35,733 bases of DNA from Prochlorococcus sp. AG-418-G23. Lineage in GTDB: Bacteria > Cyanobacteriota > Cyanobacteriia > PCC-6307 > Cyanobiaceae. Under the pieces are notes generated by a model. It searched no databases. It saw only the letters and a program-made list of their open reading frames with translations, and was not told the origin of the DNA. A program made the translations under genes and the position numbers. The DNA is taken from contig QCLY01000015.1 of NCBI GenBank assembly GCA_003214195.1, positions 1 through 35,733 on the forward strand. The letters run 5' to 3'. Positions 1 to 7,864 of this stretch are shown here, piece after piece. The number at the start of each line of letters is the position of its first letter. Within the stretch, counting starts at the first letter, position 1.

Positions 1-347
1 CTTGAGCAATATTTTTCAAGATACTTACCTTCTTGAATTAAAGGTTGATAATCAAGGATTGCTAATAACTTTTGAGAAGTTCCAAACCATAAAATATCGG
101 CTCCTAAAATAGGCATTTCACAATCAAAATTTGGATATGCGACCGTATTAAACACTTGCAGTTTTTTGCCACCATCTAATCTTGTTATCCGCCACTTTCT
201 ATATTCGGGAGATGAAAAAAGCCAATTTTTAATTACATATTTTGAGTCTTCATTATGATGTTCCTTGAATTCACTAGATATCTCTACTTCATGACCATTT
301 AATTCATCAATATTGGTTTTGAGGAAATCAACTAATGAATCAAACAT
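1..347 (-). CDS. pebA: 15,16-dihydrobiliverdin:ferredoxin oxidoreductase PebA (partial, C-terminus beyond left edge)
   Basis: Ferredoxin-dependent bilin reductase (FDBR) that reduces biliverdin IXa to 15,16-dihydrobiliverdin, the first of two reductions leading to phycoerythrobilin. About 115 residues are visible from an ATG at 347 and the frame is open to the left edge. The visible part has the FDBR core with [14 protein letters not shown] followed by an ILWFG strand, and a hydrophobic LAILDYQPL segment. The start lies 6 bp after the ho1 stop, so the two are surely co-transcribed; pebB would be expected next, outside the window. The assignment to PebA rather than PcyA or PebB rests on the ho1-adjacent position and N-terminal resemblance, so FDBR family is near certain and the exact member a little less so. 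Confidence 0.88.
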   Translation of the reverse strand, partial: MFDSLVDFLKTNIDELNGHEVEISSEFKEHHNEDSKYVIKNWLFSSPEYRKWRITRLDGGKKLQVFNTVAYPNFDCEMPILGADILWFGTSQKLLAILDYQPLIQEGKYLEKYCS

Positions 348-353
348 AAATTA

Positions 354-1065
354 CTAGGTCTCGGTGCTTCCTTTCCTTACTTTTTTTGTAATGTAATTAA
401 ATACAATCTTGCCTAAAACAGCAATCAAGTTACCTTCAAGCTCCTTAAACATTTTCATATTGTAAGTAAAAGCTTGATTAGCTTCATCAATAATTTGATC
501 AGCAGTATTTTGATTTATTGGAAGTTTATTCAAAGTAAGAGAATATTCTTCCTTGAATTTCTTTTCATCAGCAATTAGTTCAAAATCATAAAAATTTAAA
601 CCATCATTTCCCTGCAAATTTAATGCTTTTTTTGCGATCTTTTTCAAAATTTGCCCCCCCAGATAAATCTCCTATATAGCGAGTGTAGTGATGACCAACC
701 AATAGCTCTGGTGAATTTTTTGCAACCTCTCGGATTCTTTCAACATATTCTTTTGCTGATTGAGAAATATAAATTTCATTCTTCCAGTTTTCACCAAAAT
801 AAAATTTAAGATCGTTTACAAGAGTCTCTTTCCTGAATAGTGATTTAAAACCTATAGGTTTTATTACGGGATGTTCCTCGTTGACCAGTCTTTCAATTTC
901 TTCTTCCATAGCTTCATAAACAAAATATAAGTCACTAATTAATTTTCTATAAGATTTTTTTTCGACGACTCCTTTTAAAAAACAAGCCACAAAGCCAGTA
1001 TTTTCTGCCATTGTGTGGGATTTTTTTGTCCCTTCTCTTAATTGTCCTGCAAGAGCGACTGCCAT
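354..1065 (-). pseudogene. ho1: Heme oxygenase Ho1, interrupted by a one-base frameshift
   Basis: Heme oxygenase opens heme to biliverdin IXa with ferredoxin as reductant, supplying PebA. Translation from the ATG at 1065 gives the normal N-terminus with proximal heme ligand His17 (KKSHTMAENT) and continues to the distal-helix motif GDLSGG. There a run of seven G on the coding strand (C7 at 654-660) shifts the frame, and translation ends at 604 after 153 residues. The rest of the family sequence (QILKKIAKKALNLQ...) continues in the next frame to a TAG at 354. Removing one G restores a 236-residue heme oxygenase. The stop is 6 bp before pebA. This could be a real phase-variable or null allele, or a homopolymer sequencing error; both halves otherwise look well preserved, which favours error or a very recent event. 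Confidence 0.9.
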
Positions 1066-1122
1066 ATATTTTGAATTATTTTTGTAAGTGTATTTAATCT
1101 ACAAGGAAAATACATAAAACAG

Positions 1123-1554
1123 CTAATTTTTGTTACCTGCAGATGTTGTAGAGAATAACTTATAAAGTTCTTTACAAACCAAAAAAAGGTTATCTTTTTG
1201 TTCCTTTTGCGGAAGATGAGTGCCAGTCATTTCCCAATCACCGATGGTAGCCACTCTCCATCGCTCGGAGGGAACAATCATGCCTCGCATAATTATTCCC
1301 AACAATTTCGGAACTCTGTCATTATTATCATTTTCAATTCTTAATTGTAAGAGTATTGCCCTACATTCGATAAGAGGGCTCCACCCAGGGAAATGAAACG
1401 CAAAATCAATAGTATCTTGCATGGATTCATTATTTGAATTGTCCCAGGGACTGAAGTTTACGCTTGCATCTGGAAAATATTTCCGAAACAAAGCTGCAGT
1501 AGTAGCAATTTTATTAGCTATTTCAACATTACTTACATTTGAACTTGCATTCAT
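1123..1554 (-). CDS. Conserved hypothetical protein, 143 aa, upstream of ho1-pebA
   Basis: I do not recognise a named family. The protein is soluble, with no signal peptide or membrane segment. It begins with an alpha-helical stretch (about residues 8-25), followed by Trp-rich segments (NFSPWDN, FHFPGWSPLIECRAILLQL) and a late helix (DNLFLVCKELYKLF). A basic, aromatic segment, ERWRVATIGDWEMTG, sits near residues 97-111. It starts at an ATG at 1554. Its stop is 57 bp upstream of the ho1 start on the same strand, so a shared transcript with the bilin genes is possible but not shown. Codon use and A+T content match its neighbours. It is probably a picocyanobacterial conserved protein; no function is inferred. 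Confidence 0.75.
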   Translation of the reverse strand: MNASSNVSNVEIANKIATTAALFRKYFPDASVNFSPWDNSNNESMQDTIDFAFHFPGWSPLIECRAILLQLRIENDNNDRVPKLLGIIMRGMIVPSERWRVATIGDWEMTGTHLPQKEQKDNLFLVCKELYKLFSTTSAGNKN

Positions 1555-1764
1555 AAGTAGCTGACTATTTTTTTGAAAATGACATAATTTGCTTTAACTT
1601 GCTTATTAACTACTTTTTCTTTTAATAAAGATGTTGAAATGCTCATCAATAAACTATTCTCTCTTCACATTTGAATAATAAATTTCTAGGTTTTAAAGAT
1701 AATAACTCATGGCAAATTACAATACGAGGAACTTCAATGAGTTATCTTTTATTAATTAAATGCT
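1555..1764. other. Intergenic region between divergent genes (hypothetical gene and icd)
   Basis: 210 bp of A+T-rich sequence separate the start of the 143-residue gene (minus) from icd (plus), so promoters for both must lie here. Several TATA-like hexamers are present, but none stands out with a matched -35. I looked for an NtcA site (GTA-N8-TAC), because icd is an NtcA target in some cyanobacteria, and found no match. No tRNA or structured RNA is evident. Confidence 0.5.
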
Positions 1765-3189
1765 ATGCCAAAATTTGAAAAATTAACTTTACCTAATGAA
1801 GGCGAAATAATAACTTTTAATCAAGGCAAACCAAATGTTCCTAATAATCCAATTGTCCCATTTATTAGGGGTGATGGTACTGGAGTTGATATTTGGCCTG
1901 CTACTCAAATCGTTCTCGATTCAGCGATTAAAAAAAGCTATGGAGATAAAAGAAAAATTAATTGGTTTAAAGTTTATGCAGGCGATGAAGCTTGTGAACT
2001 TTATGGAACATATAATTATCTCCCTCAAGATACTATTGAAGCAATTAAACACTTTGGTGTTGCGATCAAAGGCCCTTTAACGACTCCCATCGGTGGAGGT
2101 ATTAGATCTCTTAATGTTGCATTAAGGCAAATCTTTGATTTATATAGCTGTGTTAGACCATGCAAATATTATTCAGGAACTCCAAGCCCTCACAAAAATC
2201 CTCAAAATTTAGACGTTATTGTTTATAGAGAAAATACTGAGGATATCTACATGGGAATTGAATGGGAAGCGGAGGATAATAATTGTCTTGAATTAATTAA
2301 TCACTTAAATAACGTTGTTATACCAAAAAGTAAAAATTTAAAAAATAGATTCATACCAAACGGATCAGGTATTGGAATAAAACCGGTGAGTAAATTGGGT
2401 AGCCAAAGGCATATCAGAAAAGCTATTGAACATGCGAAAAGATTATCAGGAGATAAAAGACATGTGACTCTAGTACATAAAGGGAATATCATGAAATATA
2501 CAGAAGGTGCATTTAGAGATTGGGGATATGAATTAGCAGTAAATGAGTTTAGAGAACATTGCATTACAGAGAGAGAAAGTTGGATTTTAGATAATATTCA
2601 AAAAAATCCAGAAATTACAATTGAAAATAATGCTAGAAAAATTGAACCAGGTTTTGACAAACTTACAAATAACAAAAAAGCATTCATCTGCGAAGAAATC
2701 AAAGAAGTTATTGCATCAATATCAAATTCTCACGGAGATGGAAAATGGAGAGAACTTATTCTTATTGATGATCGTATAGCTGATAGTATATTTCAACAAA
2801 TTCAAACTAGACCTCAAGAATATTCAATTCTTGCAACACTAAACCTTAATGGAGACTATGTTTCTGATGCGGCTGCAGCAATTGTTGGAGGCCTAGGTAT
2901 GGCTCCCGGTGCAAATATTGGAGATAATGCAGCAATTTTCGAGGCTACGCACGGTACCGCTCCAAAACATGCAGGCTTAAACAAGATTAATCCAGGCTCA
3001 GTAATTCTTAGTGGTGTAATGATGCTTGAATATTTTGGTTGGGATGAAGCAGCTAACTTAATTACTAATGGTTTAAGTAAAGCAATAGAGCAAAAAAAAG
3101 TCACCTATGATCTAGCACGCTTAATGGAACCAAAAGTAGAACCCTTATCCTGCAGCAGTTTTGCTGAAGAAATTATCTCAAATTTCTAA
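1765..3189 (+). CDS. icd: Isocitrate dehydrogenase (NADP+)
   Basis: Oxidative decarboxylation of isocitrate to 2-oxoglutarate, the carbon skeleton for ammonium assimilation in cyanobacteria. The 474 residues carry the family landmarks: RGDGTG (35-40), the isocitrate-binding IRSLN with Ser115 (equivalent to the Ser113 phosphosite in E. coli), YRENTEDIY (154-162) and the coenzyme loop HGTAPKHAG (396-404). Tyr448 and Arg452 (YDLAR) match the NADP 2'-phosphate-binding pair of E. coli IDH, while the usual Lys-Tyr is Lys401-His402. An extra segment around 260-330 fits the longer cyanobacterial form (about 475 aa against 416 in E. coli). The last 17 bases overlap the convergent DUF1537 gene. NADP specificity is inferred from these residues. 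Confidence 0.97.
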   Translation: MPKFEKLTLPNEGEIITFNQGKPNVPNNPIVPFIRGDGTGVDIWPATQIVLDSAIKKSYGDKRKINWFKVYAGDEACELYGTYNYLPQDTIEAIKHFGVAIKGPLTTPIGGGIRSLNVALRQIFDLYSCVRPCKYYSGTPSPHKNPQNLDVIVYRENTEDIYMGIEWEAEDNNCLELINHLNNVVIPKSKNLKNRFIPNGSGIGIKPVSKLGSQRHIRKAIEHAKRLSGDKRHVTLVHKGNIMKYTEGAFRDWGYELAVNEFREHCITERESWILDNIQKNPEITIENNARKIEPGFDKLTNNKKAFICEEIKEVIASISNSHGDGKWRELILIDDRIADSIFQQIQTRPQEYSILATLNLNGDYVSDAAAAIVGGLGMAPGANIGDNAAIFEATHGTAPKHAGLNKINPGSVILSGVMMLEYFGWDEAANLITNGLSKAIEQKKVTYDLARLMEPKVEPLSCSSFAEEIISNF

Positions 3190-4540
3190 TTTTAAAATTA
3201 TTTTTATTTTCAAAAACTTTCCAAATATTAACAAGTGAATCTTTAGTGCCAATGTTTCCAGGATGAGTAACTATCGGAAGTTTTTCGCCATTTTTTAGGT
3301 TGCAAGTCACAATTGAAATACCTGTTAAAATCTGTCCTTCAAGATAAACATAATCTGCATTAAGTCCATTACTAAGAATCAAATTTGTTGTTATTCCACC
3401 TTTTGAAATCAAATATCCTATCTCATACTTCAAATCTGCGACTAATTCAGCAATAAAACAAGCAAGTAAATTATAAAAATTAAATAGTTCAAAAGAATCT
3501 AAGGACATAAATTTTCTTGAAGTAAACAAAACAGGAGTTTTGCCTTTCTCAAAAGAATATCTAATTTCTTTCAAAAATTTATTTTTAAACAACTTCCTGC
3601 GCTTCTGATTATTATCTGATGAAGTAATTCTAAAGAATTCAAAAACATCTAATTCAACTGGATTGCAATTACTTATCTCTAATAAATTATTCAATTGTAT
3701 TGTTGAAAGTTCTACATAAGATCCAACTATTATTAGTCCTGGAAGAAAACTCTTTTCTTTATTTCTTATTCTTAAACTAGAGAAAAATATTTCACTCTGA
3801 GGGACACTTTTTTTCTCAGAAATTGAACTTATAAAACTTGCTGCAGTTCGAAAAAGGAATTTTTTGTGTTTAATTAATTTTTTAATTACTAAAGAAAATT
3901 TTTTTAGTTGAGAATAATTTACTACATCTACAATTACATGTTTATTATTCTTCAACTTCTTTAATTTTTTAAAAACAATATTATTTTCTTCAACATTTAG
4001 CATTTCAATATCTGACAATAAAAGATTCTGAATATCTTCAAAATTTATTTGAGATTTACTCTTTTTAAATAAAAGATTCTTTACATTACTTGTCTCATAT
4101 CCAAAAATTTTATCTGATGCAAAAATTGTTTGACTGATTGGGGTTTTATCAACAAAATGAGATCCATTAATTGTTAATCTTTTACCCTCTATGAAAGCTG
4201 GAATATGAAAAGTAGCATCAAAAGGACCTAAGCAACTATTTAGGGCACTTGGCTCTAAATAGTTATGTCCTCGCAGAGTAGAGTCTCCTCTACTTATAAA
4301 AATAATTTCTTCTTCGTAGCCTCGGGAAGCAATTACAGTCTTAAGATTTTTGCAAATTTCCTCTATTGTTAATTTCGCATCATTTTCCGATAGTGATCTT
4401 GTATTAGCCAAAATGAAAAATAAATTAGATTTAGATTCAAAACCCTTGAGTAAAGTTGAGCAGTCCCACTTAAGCAGCAATAAGCAATCGTGAACAGTTT
4501 GAGAGCCTGTTGGATCATCATCTATAACGACAAATTTCAT
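3173..4540 (-). CDS. Four-carbon acid sugar kinase family protein (DUF1537)
   Basis: Member of the DUF1537/OtnK family, ATP-dependent kinases that phosphorylate four-carbon sugar acids such as erythronate or threonate in characterised bacteria. The N-terminal signature DDDPTGSQTVHD is at residues 7-18. The C-terminal nucleotide-binding half shows SKGGITTN and THPGNIGTKDSLV, typical of the second domain. At 455 residues it is about full length for the family. It starts at an ATG at 4540, 13 bp after the stop of the epimerase-like gene, in a minus-strand run with epimerase and hydrolase genes. Its 3' end overlaps icd by 17 bp. The central part (about 190-330) is Lys/Ser/Asn rich and diverged. 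The substrate in a photoautotroph is unknown; the family assignment is secure, the reaction is not. Confidence 0.88.
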   Translation of the reverse strand: MKFVVIDDDPTGSQTVHDCLLLLKWDCSTLLKGFESKSNLFFILANTRSLSENDAKLTIEEICKNLKTVIASRGYEEEIIFISRGDSTLRGHNYLEPSALNSCLGPFDATFHIPAFIEGKRLTINGSHFVDKTPISQTIFASDKIFGYETSNVKNLLFKKSKSQINFEDIQNLLLSDIEMLNVEENNIVFKKLKKLKNNKHVIVDVVNYSQLKKFSLVIKKLIKHKKFLFRTAASFISSISEKKSVPQSEIFFSSLRIRNKEKSFLPGLIIVGSYVELSTIQLNNLLEISNCNPVELDVFEFFRITSSDNNQKRRKLFKNKFLKEIRYSFEKGKTPVLFTSRKFMSLDSFELFNFYNLLACFIAELVADLKYEIGYLISKGGITTNLILSNGLNADYVYLEGQILTGISIVTCNLKNGEKLPIVTHPGNIGTKDSLVNIWKVFENKNNFKIRNLR

Positions 4541-4553
4541 AAGTATTTCATAA

Positions 4554-5408
4554 TTACTTGAGAGATTTTATCTGTATTGAGGCATTTAACCTTTTACTAT
4601 CATTTGAAGGAATCATAATGTTTCTAAATCCATCAACAAAAGAATTTCGGGGACTAGTCCAAGGTTCGAGGCATATCATTTTTCTTGGGGGATCACTCCA
4701 AATAACGCCTAGATCAAAAGGATATGGATGATTTAAAGTTACCTCTCTTTTAAAAATTCTATCTCGAAAAGAGCTTCTACCGGAAGTATAGAAAAGCAGA
4801 TCAACTCCTAAATTAATTTTGTTTAATTCATCCAAAGTATTACTGATAATGTTTCTTTCTTGATCCTGACAGTTAAGTGGATTATCAATAAAATCTAAAT
4901 TTTTGAAATCTGAAACATTAAAATAAGGATGCAAACCAAAATTTATAGGCATAGCAAAGTCTGTTTTATTTAGGATTTTAATTTCAAATTCTAAACAGTT
5001 AATCTTTAAGGTAACTTCTATTCTTAGTTCGAAATCGAAAGGATAATATTTTTTAGTTTTTTCAGATGCATTTAATATTAAGCATAAAATTTTTTCATTT
5101 TCATTGAAGGAGTATTGCCATTGCAAATCCCTAGCGAAGCCATGCTGTGGTAATTGCAAATAACCATTTCCAAATACTGAACTAGAGGTATTAAGATTTC
5201 CACATATTGGGAACAAGATTGGAATACCTCCCCTAATACTTTTTGTCTTGTCCATAAATCTTTCTTCATCGAAATAAAGTATTTCATTACCATCCGAAAC
5301 CCAATTTGTGATAACGCCTCCTCTTTCAGGACAAAATTTAATATAGTTATTTTTATCTAATTGAAAGACAAAAAACCCTTGTTCTTTATTAGATGATTCA
5401 AGTTTCAC
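4554..5408 (-). CDS. Aldose 1-epimerase family protein (galactose mutarotase-like)
   Basis: Beta-sandwich epimerase of the GalM / hexose-6-phosphate mutarotase superfamily, interconverting alpha and beta anomers of a sugar or sugar phosphate. The 284 residues show the superfamily pattern in order: GGVITNW near 30, RGGIPILFPICGNL near 60, the catalytic-His motif QHGFARD near 88, LHPYFNV near 158 and a C-terminal LEPWTSPRNSF. The GGIP...HGFAR arrangement is closer to YeaD-type sugar-phosphate epimerases than to classical GalM. The start is GTG (5408), 9 bp after the upstream hydrolase stop, so translation is probably coupled. It lies between a DUF1537 kinase and an alpha/beta hydrolase. The true sugar is unknown. 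Confidence 0.85.
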   Translation of the reverse strand: MKLESSNKEQGFFVFQLDKNNYIKFCPERGGVITNWVSDGNEILYFDEERFMDKTKSIRGGIPILFPICGNLNTSSSVFGNGYLQLPQHGFARDLQWQYSFNENEKILCLILNASEKTKKYYPFDFELRIEVTLKINCLEFEIKILNKTDFAMPINFGLHPYFNVSDFKNLDFIDNPLNCQDQERNIISNTLDELNKINLGVDLLFYTSGRSSFRDRIFKREVTLNHPYPFDLGVIWSDPPRKMICLEPWTSPRNSFVDGFRNIMIPSNDSKRLNASIQIKSLK

Positions 5409-5417
5409 AATTATTAC

Positions 5418-6317
5418 TTAAAGAGAATCAACCCAATCCAAAATATGCTGATTAACTAATTCAGGTATCTCATCATGAGGACAATGTCCTGCATCAAGAA
5501 TAATTTCTTTTGTATTCTTTGGTGTAAATTTTTTATATAAGTTTCTTTTTTTTGGAGTGTTCATCCATGGATCTTTCCCTCCCCAAAGAAGTAATAATGG
5601 TGCATTTAGCTTTGAGAATAACTTATCCAACGGCAATCCCTGAGGACCTGATGGGTTAAATACACTTCTAAAAACATTAAAAGCTCCGAAATCTAGTGAA
5701 GGCTTTCTTATTGACTCAACTAAAAAATCATCAACATTTTTTTTATCAACATAAACTTGATTCAAAGTTTTTTTAATATTTTTTGGATTTCTCATATTCT
5801 CAAAAATCAAACGTTGAAGAACAATATTTTTCAAAAATATGCCGGCAACTGTCTCGATTGAAGTTTGCAACATATTCTTTTTGATAGTTTTTTCTTCACT
5901 AAAGTATCCAGCAGCGTTAAGTAATATCACTCCTGCGTTTAGCTCATTTAATTCTGCACCAGCTGCTAATGCTGCATAACCTCCTAAAGAATTTCCAACG
6001 ACAATTGTAGGTTTTTTTATTTTCTCAATTACATAAGCTACAACCTGATCTTTCCATAAAGATCCTGAGTATTCAACGTCTTGAGGCTTAGGACTTTTTC
6101 CAAAACCTAATAAATCCATAGCATGAACTTCGTATTTTGTACTCAAAACAGGGATATTAAATCTCCAATGCTCCGTCGAAGCACCGAAACCATGAATTAA
6201 TAAAATTGCGTAATCTTTTGATGTTTGTTTAGGGTTAGCTTTAACAGTATGTATTGGATAATTTAGAAAATTCCAGTCATAATTTAAATCACTATTTATC
6301 AGAGCTGATTTTTCCAT
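5418..6317 (-). CDS. Alpha/beta hydrolase (copy 1)
   Basis: Alpha/beta-hydrolase fold protein of 299 residues. It has the oxyanion-loop motif HGFGAS (42-47), the nucleophile elbow GNSLGG with Ser110, a late Asp in LLWGGKDPW and the catalytic His in GHCPHDE, so the full Ser-Asp-His triad is present. There is no signal peptide, so it is cytoplasmic or peripheral. It starts at an ATG at 6317 and sits first in the run with the epimerase-like and DUF1537 genes. It shares motifs and overall layout with the hydrolase gene at 34164, suggesting paralogy. The HGFGAS...HWR pattern is common among cyanobacterial and chloroplast hydrolases, including pheophytinase-like proteins. The substrate cannot be inferred. 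Confidence 0.88.
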   Translation of the reverse strand: MEKSALINSDLNYDWNFLNYPIHTVKANPKQTSKDYAILLIHGFGASTEHWRFNIPVLSTKYEVHAMDLLGFGKSPKPQDVEYSGSLWKDQVVAYVIEKIKKPTIVVGNSLGGYAALAAGAELNELNAGVILLNAAGYFSEEKTIKKNMLQTSIETVAGIFLKNIVLQRLIFENMRNPKNIKKTLNQVYVDKKNVDDFLVESIRKPSLDFGAFNVFRSVFNPSGPQGLPLDKLFSKLNAPLLLLWGGKDPWMNTPKKRNLYKKFTPKNTKEIILDAGHCPHDEIPELVNQHILDWVDSL

Positions 6318-6360
6318 TATTAAAAATATTTTTGTTGTTTGATTCTAATAAACTTATTTC

Positions 6361-7728
6361 CTAAAGAAGACCCACAGGATCAGCAGCAACATCGTCAGAA
6401 ATTTTATTTCCATCATTTGGGGGCTTATCTTTTAGAACAATTCTCAAGAGAACTGGTGCAAGAAATGTAGTTCCTATAACCATTAATAAAATAGCTGCTT
6501 CAAGAGAAGGAGTTAACAACTTAGCGCTTGTTCCTAATCCAAGAAAAATTAAACCAACCTCTCCTCTAGGCATCATACCCAAACCTACAACTAATCTATT
6601 TGTAGGTTTATCACTTGAAAATACCCATCCTGCCGCAATTTTTCCAATAATTGCTACGACCAATAAAAATCCTGCGACTACCAGAGCTGATCTACTTGTT
6701 GGGTCAAATGGATTGATAACTGATAAATCCATTCCAGCTCCCACTAATACGAAGAAAATTGTTGCGAATAGAGATACTAAAGGTAAAACGGATTGTTGAA
6801 TTGCGTGATTATTTTTAGAACTACTAAGAATTAATCCAGCTGCAAAAGCACCTAGAGCTGCTTCCAAACCGATGGCTGTTGCTACAAAACAACACAACAC
6901 TAATATCACAAAAGAAGCTACGACTACGGCTCCTGGTGCCTTTAATCTATCTAATAACCAATCAAAACCTGGGGCTGCTGTTCTACTTAATGCGATAGCA
7001 GCAATAACAAATACTACAGCTGCGGCGACTAATTTGACGATAGGAGCAATTTCTAAAGAACCTCCTGCAGCAAGGGCAACTACAACTGCAAGAATCACAA
7101 TACCCAAAATATCATCCAAAACAGCTGCTCCAATAACAATCTGACCTTCTCTAGTTTTTAAATATCCCAACTCACCAAAAACACTTGCAGTAATTCCTAT
7201 ACTTGTTGCCGTCATAGATGCTCCAGCAAAAACTGCTGGAATTAGATCTACTTGGAAAATAAACATTAATCCAAGAGTTCCGAAAGCAAACGGTAAAATT
7301 ACACCAGCCATAGCAACAGTGAAAGCCTGAGCTCCCACGGCTACTAATTCCTCTAACTCGCTTTCTAATCCTGTCAAAAACAAAAGAGCGTATAACCCGA
7401 GAGTTGCTACTGCTTGGAGAGATGGAAAACTTTCAAAATAAACATCTGGTACAGCTTCTGGGGGGATAGACGCTAATGAGCTAATAACATTTACAAGTCC
7501 TTCATTTAATTCGGTCCCTGCTGAGGGCGGTATCAATAAATGAAATCCTGAGGCCCCTATCACAACCCCTGCAAGAAGTTCACCTACTATCGTTGGCAAA
7601 CTTAGCCTTACTAATACTTCTGCTAATGCTCTTGCAGCTAAAAATATCAATAGAAACCTTATAACTCCTATCAATGTTTCAGCAACTTCTAAATCATGTG
7701 CACTTAATTCAGCAAGTAAAGAATACAT
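6361..7728 (-). CDS. napA: Na+/H+ antiporter, CPA2/NapA-type cation:proton exchanger
   Basis: Integral membrane cation:proton antiporter of 455 residues with about 12 hydrophobic segments and no C-terminal TrkA-N (RCK) domain. The substrate-binding Asp pair is visible as Asp205-Asp206 in GAAVLDDILGI, the signature of electrogenic NapA/NhaA-like exchangers. The unwound-helix motif TATSIGITASVFGEL (173-187) and the N-terminal PTIVGELLAGVVIG (45-58) are also present. In a marine cell its likely job is sodium extrusion and pH control across the cytoplasmic or thylakoid membrane. The protein is very rich in Ala, Gly, Leu and Val, which raises local G+C above its neighbours. It is transcribed divergently from glgP with 136 bp between. 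The symbol is by family and should be treated as provisional. Confidence 0.9.
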   Translation of the reverse strand: MYSLLAELSAHDLEVAETLIGVIRFLLIFLAARALAEVLVRLSLPTIVGELLAGVVIGASGFHLLIPPSAGTELNEGLVNVISSLASIPPEAVPDVYFESFPSLQAVATLGLYALLFLTGLESELEELVAVGAQAFTVAMAGVILPFAFGTLGLMFIFQVDLIPAVFAGASMTATSIGITASVFGELGYLKTREGQIVIGAAVLDDILGIVILAVVVALAAGGSLEIAPIVKLVAAAVVFVIAAIALSRTAAPGFDWLLDRLKAPGAVVVASFVILVLCCFVATAIGLEAALGAFAAGLILSSSKNNHAIQQSVLPLVSLFATIFFVLVGAGMDLSVINPFDPTSRSALVVAGFLLVVAIIGKIAAGWVFSSDKPTNRLVVGLGMMPRGEVGLIFLGLGTSAKLLTPSLEAAILLMVIGTTFLAPVLLRIVLKDKPPNDGNKISDDVAADPVGLL

Positions 7729-7864
7729 ATGAAATGAGAGAAAAAATAAACTACCTAATTGGAAGATAGTTTATTGAGGGCCCACTTTAAGAAATATGTA
7801 AGAAAAAAGCAAAAATACTCAACAAGTGTGGATCTGAAGTTACAACAAAGAAATTTCACAAAAA

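Noticed and set aside
1555-1764. NtcA binding site upstream of icd
   Set aside because: No GTA-N8-TAC match on either strand in the intergenic region; nearest TAC triplets lack GTA at the right distance.
6872-7144. 90-codon plus-strand ORF inside the antiporter gene
   Set aside because: Thr/Ala-rich antisense shadow of a conserved Ala/Val-rich membrane protein; no independent features.
6361-7728. Recent horizontal transfer of the antiporter because of its higher G+C
   Set aside because: The shift is explained by Ala/Gly/Val-rich membrane composition; codons still favour A or T at third positions.
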